64,000 nt of DNA, taken from Pteria penguin. Its lineage: Eukaryota; Mollusca; Bivalvia; Pterioida; Pteriidae. Positions 1 through 10,300 of the stretch are shown here, piece after piece; the first letter of the stretch is position 1; each line of letters opens with the position of its first letter. The translations under genes were made by a program, and so were the position numbers. The notes beneath the pieces were generated by a model. That model was not told the origin of the DNA. It worked only from the letters and a program-made list of their open reading frames with translations, and did not search any database. Where the stretch lies: the NCBI GenBank assembly GCA_035048485.1, contig CM068582.1:39649681-39713680 (forward strand). The letters run 5' to 3'.

Positions 1-519
1 CTACGTCATTTTCCAAAGTTCTTAAGTTTTGGAGAACACATCAACTGTATCTCTGCGTTCCTTTCTGTATGTAATCTATGAATTATATAAAAACGTTTTG
101 CTTACTTGGCGTAATCATATATTACGAAAGCGCAAGTAATATATGTGTGTGCAACACATACAAATTTTTCCGTTTCAAATATCAATATATGTATATGATT
201 AATCGTAACAGTGTAAAGTATCTATATATTTTATTTGGCAAAGAAGAATGGTACGTAAGCATTTATTTGTATTTCTTATGGTACATAAGATTTGTATTTA
301 TTTGTGTTTATATTAGTCCCTTATCCGACCATTCTGTATCCTTTAGCGAGCAGAAGTTTGTTTAAGAGATATTTTTTATATTTTGTTTCCACGTTATAAA
401 GACCAAGAGCCCGAACATTCATGGACATAGAGTGCTTCTTGTTATTTATTTAATCCACACATCCCTTCGGAGGACTTCTTATTTTCATTTCCGAATAGTC
501 CCTGCAAATTATTGTGTCA
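1..519. other. no gene recognised
   Basis: AT-rich sequence. The one open stretch (78-365) has no recognisable domain and a tyrosine/isoleucine-rich composition expected of AT-rich noncoding DNA. I see nothing I can name here. Confidence 0.5.
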
Positions 520-700
520 TAATACGGAATATCGCAACTACAATAACGTCAACATACACGCGCACTTTGTGATTGTTATGACGTCATATAATTATGACGT
601 AAGTTGCCCACATAAAAGTGCCCACATCGAGAGGAATGGATTTAGTAGGTGACTAAATGCAAACCGTGACGGATTTTAGTAGTTGCGATACTCCGTATTA
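520..700. mobile_element. MITE-like element with 24-bp inverted ends
   Basis: The left end TAATACGGAATATCGCAACT is matched in inverse at the right end (677-700, ...GCGATACTCCGTATTA) with one mismatch in about 24 bp. The 181-bp element carries no ORF. I see no clear target-site duplication. Its interior holds CRE-like TGACGT motifs. Inference: a non-autonomous DNA transposon of unknown superfamily. Confidence 0.6.
579..602. promoter_or_regulatory. CRE-like TGACGTCA / TGACGTAA pair
   Basis: A perfect palindromic TGACGTCA at 579-586 is followed by TGACGTAA at 595-602. More TGACGTC copies lie near 922-935. These match the CREB/ATF consensus, but they sit inside or beside a MITE and no gene start is visible nearby, so function is only a possibility. 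Confidence 0.25.
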
Positions 701-1492
701 GAAAGCAATATTCATATAATGAAAAGTCGGACAAAGGACTTATATAAACACAAATTATAGTTTATAAATACATATATTTACACGAGGTCCTTCGATAAAT
801 GACAGCGGCGATAATCTTTAATATTATTCCTCTGGACTGGGTGAAAATAATAGATGCAAGATCAACGTAGCCTTTTATACATGTTAAGGTACTATGACCT
901 AAAGCACTGAAATTCCCAAATGACGTCGCGTGACGTCCCGTATGTGCGAGATTGTGTACATGCGTAATGTACTATTTTTTTTAAACGTAAACCCTTTCTG
1001 TTTTACATACTTCTGATGTCTTGACACCCATCTCTGAAACACAATAGAAAACCATGATTTGTGTAGATTTCTCAATATTTCGTAAGTAGGTCTTCTAAGT
1101 TCCTTAAAGTCCTCGAAATGATGCCCTCGTAAATGAGATTTAATAAGTGGGAAAAGTCAATCGGCGCCAAATCCGGACTCTATGATGAATGTTCTAAAAC
1201 CTCAAATCCCAGAAGGTTCAAATCTAAAGATGTCTTCGTTGCTGTATGTGTAGATATGATATCTTGGTGAAATACCACTTGCTCCATGTTTGCAGCTGCA
1301 TTGGGGGGGGGGGGGGGGGTGTCTTCTTTCGAAGCACATTGACATAGCCACGACGGATAACCGGAAAATTAAAGTTGCTCCACGAGGCTTGATATTTTTA
1401 TCATTTTAAGGAATAGAGTACAAGTATCATTTATCATATACATGTTCTAGATAATTAATATATTTATTTATAAATTCCAACAATAATTTGAT
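701..1492. other. no gene; contains a G17 homopolymer
   Basis: Nothing coding is recognisable. A run of 17 G lies at 1303-1319. The sequence up to 1492 could include the 3' flank of the mariner remnant that follows, but I see no terminal repeat. Confidence 0.4.
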
Positions 1493-2465
1493 TCAATTAA
1501 TACTATTTTGTATATGCCATACCCCAGAGAAGTGGTCTGCGTCGACAGTTTGTCCCGTAGGCACAACATGGTTCAGAATCATCTCCTCCATATCCATAAA
1601 CACTACAAATGTAAAGATGATGGATAAATCAAAACCATAATTCCGAATATCATGAAACCAAAGGACATACAAAATCATTGAAAATGAAAACCAAGTAGAA
1701 TATAACGAAAAATATTTACTTGAAGAGCACATGGGAAACCCTATGATGGAGTGAGATCAGGTGCCCGGGAGAGTGAGCATCTCCTGCTTGCTAGCAACAC
1801 CGGTCACATATACTTAGTAGAAAGTGTCAAATCGTGTAAATTCCATATATATTTATATATGTAGAAGTCAAAACTGTAAAATGATCGGAATCGGTCTCAG
1901 TCCAGAATATCATTTAAAAATCTGGATAACGAGTATCATATTGAGTAATAAGAGTCTCGTAACGACCATAGAAAACATGTGTTTCCCTGCAGATTTAGTG
2001 ATCTTGGACTTCTTTGGTGGTCCATATGCTTGATTGCTGCTTTGTGTCAGGGTCGTAATGTAACAACCAGGCTTCGTGAACTGTGATTATACTTCTTAAG
2101 GATACTTCACCCTCGTTTCTCCATCTTCTAAGAAATGAATTTGATGCTCACACCCTTCGTTTCATTTAGTCTTCTTTAAGCAGTCTTAGAACCCATCGTA
2201 CACTTAAACGTTCTTATATGCGATTTTTTGTCAAAATTGTATGAACTATCGATAAGTCAAAAGACCCCGATATCTCCCTAACGGTAATCCTGCTGTCTTG
2301 GTGTACTGCATGACGGATGCCATCAATCACGGCATCACCATTTTCCGTTGGACTTCCGGGTCTTTCGTCGTCATTTATGGACTCTCTTCCGTTCTGAAAT
2401 CTCTGTTGCCACTTAAATATCATTGACAGGGACACATGTAGACCATTACTTGCCATATCGTTCAC
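1493..2465 (-). pseudogene. mariner transposase remnant, interrupted
   Basis: Read on the minus strand, 2465-2214 encodes a mariner-type helix-turn-helix N-terminus: FKWQQRFQNGRESINDDERP followed by GSPTENGD and a second helix region with ITVREISGSFDLS. After frame shifts and stops, 2090-1985 gives degraded pieces like a YITTLTQ...PPKKSKITKSAGKH stretch, matching the conserved mariner block before SAGK. The continuation (VFMDMEEMILNHVVPTGQTV, DADHF) resumes only near 1625-1530, so about 350 bp of foreign sequence separate SAGK from the next conserved block. Family assignment rests on recalled mariner motifs. The catalytic DD(34)D residues cannot be shown intact. Dead copy. Confidence 0.7.
1744..1810 (+). 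repeat. dispersed repeat copy 1 (GATCAGGTGCC family)
   Basis: The block containing GATCAGGTGCC, then AGCATCTCCTGCTTGC and GGTCACA recurs at 11175-11255 (plus) and 23225-23345 (minus). This copy lies in the insertion that splits the mariner remnant. No coding content. The family is unnamed to me. Confidence 0.6.
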
Positions 2466-2977
2466 GGCCAGTAAAAAAGTATAACTGCGGTTTTAATACG
2501 AGATTAAATGACAGTTAAGTTTGAATATATTTATTACACAATTACACAATATTGTGACGAGTCAACACTTTACATCACATGGTTTGGAAGTTAACGGCCA
2601 CAGATAATGATACTGGGAGACCGGAAAACTGACCGCCAAGTATACAACCGGCACACGAAGGATACAAAACACCGATCATGCAGAATGAAAAGGTGAGATC
2701 ACAAGGCCCACCCTTAACTGTCCGATATCTACCCCCTCCCCGTCTGTAACAGACGGATGAGGCCAGCCACTCCCAATCTGCACGGACTGAGGAGTTTGTC
2801 CCCTCTGGCACACAGAGGACGACATGGCAACAATGTATTATATCCAGCCTTTTATTGGCACCGTCCTGGACCGCCTACTGCACGGCAGGTAGGTCCCTAT
2901 TAATAAACTGGGCTGGATGGGCCTATAGATCTATGTCGGTCTCCCAGAATCACGCCACATGAGCGAGTCTCTACCGC
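2466..2977. other. no gene; probable 3' flank of the Ngaro-like element
   Basis: GC-richer than its surroundings, with no recognisable domain. Because it directly follows (minus strand) the SGNH-like end of the Ngaro-like element, it may include that element's 3' noncoding tail; I could not find its terminal repeats. Confidence 0.35.
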
Positions 2978-3580
2978 TCACCCATCATTTATGAAATAGG
3001 ATGTATATATTGTTTGATTCGAAGTAAGAAAACATTCTAATCCACTTTTGATTGTTTGGAGGAAAATCGAGTTCCCCGCATCCGATAGATGTGTGCCGTC
3101 GTGGCGGTATAAGTGGAACTGTCTTCCGACTATTTTTGGATGACGTAGCACTCTTCCTCGCAAATTTAAAATTAATATTTAGACCTTTGAATTAATTTGT
3201 TTCCTGGATTTTTTATCATTGCTGGCTTTCTTGCGCCATGCCAATAGCATCTGGGTAGCATCGTTGACCACACGATTGTTAAATTAGGTAACGGCACGTG
3301 AAGACGGTTTAAGCTACTTTCAATGTCATTTAGTAGATAAAGTGATTTCTTTGATGTTAAATCATTTGATCTTAGGTGGATCATTAGAACATTAGGAGGT
3401 GGGCGTGTGCTAAGTAGAGAGTTAATTTTTTCATCAAATTCTGCTCATATCATACCCGCATAACCAAATCAGAAAATGCTAGCGCCAAGATGTTGGAGAC
3501 CGAGGAATAGACCGCCTGGCTGTGACCGAGCATGAATACTAGCCCAACGGATAATCGAACACCCAATTATCCAGATGATC
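2978..3580 (-). pseudogene. SGNH/GDSL-hydrolase-like domain of the retroelement
   Basis: Minus-strand pieces in different frames: LFLGLQHLGASIFWFGYAGM (about 3540-3470), PPPNVLMIHLRSNDLTSKKS (about 3410-3340), LNRLHVPLPNLTIVWSTMLP, then RGRVLRHPKIVGRQ and YRHDGTHLSDAGNSIFL (3163-3050). The SND and DGxHLS blocks match the SGNH family's blocks III and V (Asn, and Asp-x-x-His). Such a domain accompanies the recombinase in some Ngaro elements. It is frameshifted here. Confidence 0.6.
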
Positions 3581-3707
3581 TGCTGACCTAAAATAATATC
3601 TTGTGAAATGTAAGAGCATAATGAAATATACATCATTGATATCTATCTAAGTACACGCATACACAAAGTCAACTGAAAAACCTAAATTGAATTGAATTAA
3701 AATCCAT

Positions 3708-4658
3708 TTAAAAGAGGAATGCGAATGTACGAGGAAAAACAATAGAAGACCATCTGCTCCATGCCTTAATCGTTTCATCTGAGAAATCTCTTTTCAAAGC
3801 TTCGGTTGCCGCGCCTATCCGGAAACTGAAATTTATAGCAGTCAACACTAAGTTACAAAGGGTTATTGCTTTCCGCAGCATAGATCTAAATTGATACATA
3901 TTCAGGGGTTTGCCGTCAAAATGGACGCATTGTTTGTTCTGTGAGTGTGGCCGAATGCTTAGATAATGACACATTGTGAAGTATGGGCAGGAGAGGGAAG
4001 GGCGAGACGCTTTAATTAGCAATGTTACCGACTTTCCGTGTTGGTCGGTTTCTGATTTTCTGATACGTATTCTTAGCGATCTAGAAACATAGAATATCTG
4101 ATAGTTGTAACGGTCGATCAGAATTCGAATTAGCGCAAGGGGCTGAAAATTCGCTTACTCTTAAAAATGCAAAACATGCCAAAGAAAATGCTGTTGTGAA
4201 AAGCGACGCTTCATATGCAGACGAGCAAATAACATGGAGCGTTGAAATTAATTTATCGAGTAGTGGTAGGGTGTTTGGCGATCTGACATCGCGTGTTCTC
4301 CCCTCCCCCCAAATGACGCTTTTGTGTTATCTGGCAATCCGCGTAATTTATGAAAGTAACTTAATGCACTCAAATAGGTTGTAATCGTGGACACGGAGAG
4401 TTTTCTTATTGAAAGATATCTTAAGAAATGCACCAAATGCTCCACGCTGATGGGCCATGTAAGTTTGAGCTTGTACTGATCTAGAAATTTATTGAAAAGG
4501 GAAAGAGCGGCCTGAAATGTATGCCAAGTTTTCGAAGCCATTGAATTTTGCAGGAGGTGTGATGCTCTTGTGGTTAAAAAGTCCATATTTCCTGAGGGAT
4601 GGGTGTGGAGTGTTGATCTGCAGCTGGTGCTAATTGGCGAAATCTCTGCCACTGACAA
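3708..4658 (-). pseudogene. Ngaro-like tyrosine recombinase remnant
   Basis: 4658-4270 holds the N-terminal core-binding part (WHTFQAALSLFNKFLDQYKL, PISVEHLVHFLRYLSIRKLS, STITTYLSALSYFHKLRG). After frameshifts, 4022-3708 holds the C-terminal catalytic part including NFSFRIGAATEALKRDFSDE followed by TIKAWSRW. The conserved R in FRIGAATEA is present, but the expected catalytic tyrosine after the SRW block reads as phenylalanine in FPRTFAFLF. Alternative explanations such as a further frameshift are possible. Inactive. Confidence 0.7.
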
Positions 4659-5148
4659 CGAGAAATAGAATCAGCTATATCATTATGGATACCCGGGATA
4701 TGTTCTGCGCGGAACATAATGTTTTGAATCAGTGTACAAATCACAAGGCGCCGAAGTAGGCGCATAACCTGTTTATCTTTAGAAGGTTTTTTGTTTAATA
4801 TTTGAACAACTGCGGCATTGTCGATGTGAAACAATACTTTTTGATTGGCTAATTGTTTGCCCCAGATCCTTAATGCATTAATATCTGCTTTCCCCAGCAG
4901 CACCCCTCCCCCCGCGTAATTTCTGGTGACCTATAGATACTCCTTAGATTTTTTGAGAAAAATCGAATGCGTGTGCCGCAATACTGAAAGGAAAACCCGA
5001 ATTTGAATCCGTTCAAGAGTAAATCAGCAGTGTGACTGTCAGTGTAATCAGAAAGTAATGCCGATGAAGTTTTGATTACTGTAGGGGAAAACCCGATTTT
5101 AAAGGCGTAGTCCTTATGTATTTGAATTCTGGGTGATTTGATCCGCAT
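4574..5148 (-). pseudogene. pol remnant: pre-RT segment joined to RNase H
   Basis: 5148-4905 encodes HTADLLLNGFKFGFSFQYCG and RIRFFSKNLRS, the segment that in DIRS/Ngaro elements precedes the RT fingers. It is followed at once by RNase H sequence: GKADINALRIWGKQLANQKV, LFHIDNAAVVQILNKKPSKD and AEHIPGIHNDIADSISRCQW. The HIDNAAVV and HIPGIHNDIADSISR motifs carry RNase H acidic residues. The RT palm is absent, so this copy cannot reverse transcribe by itself. Confidence 0.7.
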
Positions 5149-6180
5149 TTGCTACATTTGTGCGGGAAGGTGCATCTAGGAAATGTACATTTTCCGCGAT
5201 TGAAACCCAGCAAGTTTTGCTGTTAGACTCGAACCCTTTTGCATGAAATTCTTCCCTTGAATTTGATGAGGAATTTGATTTAGCTTCGCCTCGAAAGCTA
5301 GTCATGCAGAGCAACCAGAGCTCCGTATCCACTATTCCCCAAGATGTATGGGGATAGTTAGCTCTTTTAAGACGAAATTGTTCGTCATATTTCACCCATG
5401 CGGATGGGGAAGGTGCCCTACTTGCGGCTAGTCTTATGTCGCGCATATATTTTAACATCTCCTGGATGCGTGCTGGGTGTTTCTCAAGAAAAATGCCCAT
5501 ATAAACCATAAATGCAGAGGTCCACGTGTGGATGTTGTGCAGTGGCTTATTTAGGTTTTGTTTTTGTATGGTGAGTTTCCCATCCTTCATGATAATCCCC
5601 CACTCAACTCCCCTTCAAAATTTAAGTCGCGCGCAGATTTTAGGAGGATGGAGAGATCCACAAATCTCCCTTCCCAAATCTGCTCCCTAAGCTTAACAGG
5701 AACATGATCACCCACTTTATCGAAGATGCTAGGTAGCATCGGGGGGTTAGTGTCCACATGGTCCGACTGCAATTCATGGTTTGATTGTACATGCAATAAC
5801 GGGAAGAAAGAATTATTACCTTCGTGAACTGGTGGCGCCACTGGCATGGTTGCAAAGTCAATTGGTAGAGGTTGTCCGGATGATGGCATCTGGGAGTTTG
5901 AAGAAGGGTTACAGATAGTTGGCGTTCCAGGGGCGTGGTTGGACGCGGCAATAGTGTCCAATGTAGGAAGGGGTAGTCCAAGGGAGGGGGATTCGAGACA
6001 GATTGCGTTGCGGCTCCCTGTGTGGACAGATTAGTCGGTCCCGAAGTCCTAGATTATAGAGACCGACGGTGGATTTTTGGTTTCTCGGCTGTTTCTGAAA
6101 ATTTGGCCGGGTGGCGTCCTTTCCTGGAACCAGTAGCACGAGCAGGAGTTCCTTGGCGTGGTTTCCCATGGCAAACACTA
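5114..6180 (-). pseudogene. Ngaro-like Gag region
   Basis: Proline/serine-rich N-terminal part, then a conserved block with IFDKVGDHVPVKLREQIWEG and VDLSILLKSARDLNFEGEL. After a frameshift at about 5587 the sequence continues with PLHNIHTWTSAFMVYMGIFL, EKHPARIQEMLKYMRDIRLA and YDEQFRLKRA. This block is typical of Gag-like proteins in DIRS-order elements of invertebrates and fish. Structural role (particle formation) is inferred from family. Not intact. Confidence 0.65.
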
Positions 6181-6279
6181 ACGAATTTTTGTTGCTGTTG
6201 TTGGTGTTTAGCTGTATACTTCTTGTTACAGAAAAAAATGTCGAAATTAAATGTCCGAGTTAAGAGGCAATAGTTTGGC

Positions 6280-8179
6280 GCTCGCTCAAAATTATTGTCA
6301 GGAATGAAGCAGTAGACGCTATGACGTCACATATCATTGTTTCACAAACACCAATCAAACAACAGTGTATATACCACGGCATTTATGTTACTCAAATGGA
6401 CCACGGGAGGTAACTCTCACTATTATACTCGCATTAAATTGGATTAACAGATATCACTGTTATTCCTTATTATCATTAGTATGAAATTAAAATTCACCAC
6501 CAATAGCTGTCGGAGGAGACATCAGATCTGAGGTATTTAGATGTCGCTGCTGACCAATCAGTTTCATGTGATTTACTTCTCGTCAGGTTCTACGACGAAA
6601 GTTGTGATGTAGAATATACCAGCATCAGCACGATTGCAGCATCAGATGTCGTTTCAAACGCCTGTGAATAATTATTTGATTGAAATTGGAACCTTATGGT
6701 AAACATGAGGGGAATGGACAAAAAAATTGTTCGGTGCATACTTGAATAACATAAGTACAGAAAGCGACCAAAGTTATATTAAATATTTCGGAGAACTGTT
6801 AGAAAAAATCTTTGAGATGAAAATCTAGAGGACTTACATAAATTAGAGAGTAAAGACAATTCATGTAATTCTTTAATGAATTGTTTATATTTTTCATGGA
6901 TTCATGTTATTCAAGGCCCATCTTAGTAATAATGCATCTTGGTAATAAAGTGTAAGTAAAGCTGAATCCCCCCAGATATATGTTCCAATGTATAGAAATA
7001 AACATCAACGATTAACAAATTTATAACAAATTCGGCAATTCAATTTTGTCGGATTTCGGTAAGAGGTGTTCATAAATCACTTTTCACTAAAAACGAATAA
7101 GTAATTTCATGTGCAACATTAGTTGATGTAACAAGTGTTTCAAATGATAAATCATTATTTCTCATGATTTATATGATATATATATGCGTATACAACTTTT
7201 TCTTCTTATTTCTTTTTACCACATAGGTTCATCTAAATGGGTTTTTATGATTTGGCCTAAAATCTCTGATAAAAGTTTGTTTCCCGAATCATGCACGTAT
7301 GCCCCATATCAATTTCCCCCGTTTATTTCTCACTAGTTTCACCGCCGTGGTTTATATGTATATTATGTGGTCATTGAATAACCAATGAAGGGTTAACGTA
7401 TTTCATCCATATATGACCCATATTGCAATTTATTTTGTTTTCAATAATACTATGTTCTGTCAAATTTTGTTGCATTATGTCTTCTTGTTTTCATTATTCC
7501 TGTGTCATTATACGTATAAATCACAGATTCATAGTTATCACAATTTACAGTACATTCTAATAAAATCTTGAAAAACGAGTGACCACGGGCTGTTATTGTA
7601 AGTGTTAAGCTAATGATCCATATCCTGATCAAAATGTTGATGAAAATTCCATTAAATGTTTTGAGATAAAAATCATGCTATTAAAATGACCGTGTATGAC
7701 TTACTGTTTAAGATTCAAGGACAGTTCATGACAGCGATATCAAAACAATGTTATCATTAGTTCATCTGGGATATATTAAAAACTGTATGTGATGGAATAA
7801 TATAATTAGAAACATTATTTATTTTTTGACATGTTGGTTTTAGTAGAAATATGTGTTGTACTGTCATGTCGGAGAACAGTCTTGGCACTTGGTGAGTTTG
7901 TTGACCGACTTCTCTGGCTATAAGTTGAATGTACGAATTCATACAAAGTTAGGTCTTGAAAAATGTATGGTTTATATAATTTTCCATTTTAAACTGTAGA
8001 AGACTCAATGTATTTAATATTTCATATCCGGATGAAATCCAAAGGATCATATTGCATTCTTGCTGGAAATGTAAATCATCTCTTTTCGTCTAAATAAAGA
8101 TAATGTTTTCGAAGACAATTTACAAGTGATAGTTAGGTATTCATCTGCAAAGTTCAGTGCATATATTTGTTATATTTTC

Positions 8180-8180
<1 letters not shown>
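6280..8180. other. no gene recognised
   Basis: AT-rich with only short open frames of no recognisable family. A TGACGTCA motif occurs near 6322. I see no tandem array or terminal repeat. Confidence 0.4.
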
Positions 8181-8181
<1 letters not shown>

Positions 8182-8261
<80 letters not shown>

Positions 8262-8265
8262 AAAG

Positions 8266-8311
<46 letters not shown>

Positions 8312-8313
8312 AG

Positions 8314-8354
<41 letters not shown>

Positions 8355-8378
8355 TAATAATAATAATAAAAATAATAA
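8182..8378. repeat. AAT trinucleotide microsatellite
   Basis: Three blocks of AAT repeats separated by AAATAAAAGTATAATAAT-type interruptions. The long tyrosine/leucine open frames across it are artefacts of the trinucleotide. Confidence 0.95.
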
Positions 8379-8669
8379 ATAGACAACATATTCATTAATA
8401 TTTTTACACGTTTAAGCTTTCAAGAACAAAACTGTGGCGAGCTGTCACATGTAGTGCATCATCTTGCATTATCATTCTTCACAATTTATAAGACTTTGTC
8501 ACTGATTGTAATGAAAGACGCAATATAATGTGGTGTATACTAAAGAGGGAAAGGGAAAGACATCCGACCTAGCTGTAGAGCAGAAGTCACCGAGGAGACG
8601 TGCAATAAAAGTTGATAATAAGTAATGAAATACGAACAATGATATTGCAAAAGTATTGATTGTACTGCA

Positions 8670-8815
8670 GATGCGATACCGACGGTCAATTGAGTAACAA
8701 AAGATACTAAATTGGTGTGGTTAACCGGTTAACGGGCCCATCTTTCCATTTATCGCAAATGCAGTTCAATCAAACGACACAAATTTAAAACTTTATAAAT
8801 AATCTTCCATATAGA
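8670..8815 (+). repeat. dispersed repeat with TGTGGTTAACCGGTTAA core
   Basis: CCGACGGTCAATTGAGTAAC, then GGTGTGGTTAACCGGTTAAC and further GTTCAATCAAACGACACAAA match, in inverse, the sequence at about 15640-15800. Two diverged copies of one element of at least 130 bp with no coding capacity. Confidence 0.65.
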
Positions 8816-8960
8816 CAAAAAGGATCAAGGGGTATATCAGGTTGAGAGGTCATAAAAATACATAAAAACTAATAGAAATATAGAGTAAGATTATGATATC
8901 AAAGATATATTGAGCGACATCAACATGAGGTAACTGTGCTCTGCTGGTCTGGACGCGAGC

Positions 8961-9353
8961 TCAGACCACTGATCTGTGGAAGTCCCGACTAACACTCAGA
9001 TGGGAGAAACGTATGTATTTTTGAATATGCTGCATAAAATCCCTCTCATAACAATACAAAAATAAATCTGCAATAAGAGGAGTGCAATTAGTGCCGATGG
9101 AAACTCCAATCACTTGTTGATAAATTTTGTCATTAAACTGAATATAGATATTGTTCAACAAAAAGGTAATGGCAATATATAACTCGTTACAAGTCCAATA
9201 TCTATACGAGTTAAATTGTTTGTTTGAGAAAAATCCACAGTTTTCTGGTGAACATAGGTACGTTTTTGATTCTCTACTGAAACACCAGCGTATCAGAGAC
9301 AACAATTTATTTTTAATCATGAGGCAGTGAGGTATATAAGGTAGAAAAATCAA
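8961..9353 (-). pseudogene. Penelope-like reverse transcriptase fragment
   Basis: The minus strand encodes KNKLLSLIRWCFSRESKTYL, NSYRYWTCNELYIAITFLLN and QQVIGVSIGTNCTPLIADLF followed by LYCYERDFM. The G-x-x-x-GTNC-x-PLIADLFLYCYE block is characteristic of Penelope-like elements found widely in invertebrates. The YxDD-containing block and the GIY-YIG endonuclease are not visible; the frame ends just after the LYCYE motif. Truncated and probably inactive. Confidence 0.75.
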
Positions 9354-9453
9354 ATTGGAAATTTAAATAGCTTTAAAATTTCGTAAATACAGTGTATCTA
9401 TGAATCTCTAGAGTTTTTCATCGACCAAAAGTAATTTATATTAATATTAGGAC

Positions 9454-9492
9454 AAACTTTTCTGTAAAAACGTGTTTTACAGAAAAGTTTTT
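9454..9492. repeat. short hairpin-forming inverted repeat
   Basis: AAACTTTTCTGTAAAA and its inverse TTTTACAGAAAAGTTT are separated by 4-6 bases. It lies 100 bp from the Penelope fragment; no function is evident. Confidence 0.6.
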
Positions 9493-9639
9493 ACAGTAAT
9501 TTTGACAAAACTCATAACGGTTTAATTATGTCTGGTTATTGTAATGTATTGAGTATAAGACAATCATATGTATAGAGCACCGCGGATAGCCTGGATCTTA
9601 GGGATACATGTAAACAGGCATTTGTTAATAAAATAAAAA

Positions 9640-10300
9640 TCAAAATAAAAAAAAAATATATAAAATAAATAAATAAATAAATAAATAAAGGAAATTGGTT
9701 TACAGTTGTTCACAAACTCTTGTTAATCTAAGTTGACATAGCTCTTTATATACAAATGTATATGAGTGTATGTGTATATGTATGTATACATATTTATGCA
9801 GGTACTCCTGTAAGATTTTGTGTTTACATGTATTTTTAAAGTATGTATTTGTGTATGTATGTATATGCATGCATGTGTGTTCATGTGTGCGTACGGGTAT
9901 ATGTATATCTATATATGTATATGTATGGATATATGTATGCGAATGTTTATATGTATATATGTATTTGAGTATGTGGATATGTATGTGCATGTTTGCATTT
10001 GTATGCATGTTTGCCTATGTAATTTTGTTTTGTCTGCATGTATCTATGTATGTATTTGTGTATGTATGTATATACATGCATGTGTATATGTTTTTGCATA
10101 TGCACGTATCTGTGTGATTATATGTGTGCATGTGTATGTGTATCTCATTGTGCAAGGGTACAGTCTTTTGAATATCTATGCAAAAATGAATATGATTGAA
10201 TACATGAAAAGTATAGTTGTATATCGACATGTATAATGTACATATTTATGCTTGCATATCCACATGAGCTTATTTGTAAATGAATGCAAGTAATCGCATG
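9640..10300. repeat. simple repeats: AAAT run, then ATGTATGTGTATA-rich tract
   Basis: AAAT repeats at about 9655-9690 are followed from about 9750 by an extended purine-pyrimidine alternating tract built from TATG, TGTA and GCATG tetramers. Open frames over this tract on both strands are composition artefacts. Confidence 0.85.

Larger units (their letters stand above)
2978..6180 (-). mobile_element. Ngaro/DIRS-like YR retroelement, RT deleted
   Basis: On the minus strand the order is Gag-like (6180-5114), a pre-RT pol segment (5148-4905), RNase H (4903-4660), tyrosine recombinase (4658-3708) and an SGNH-hydrolase-like domain (about 3580-2978). No reverse-transcriptase core lies between the pre-RT block ending RIRFFSKNLRSIYRSPE and the RNase H block beginning GKADINALRIWGKQ; they abut near 4905, so about 500-600 bp appear deleted. 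There is no DIRS-type methyltransferase between RNase H and YR, and some Ngaro elements are known to carry SGNH hydrolase domains, so Ngaro is favoured. Frameshifts occur at about 5587, 5110, 4900 and 4580. Confidence 0.75.
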
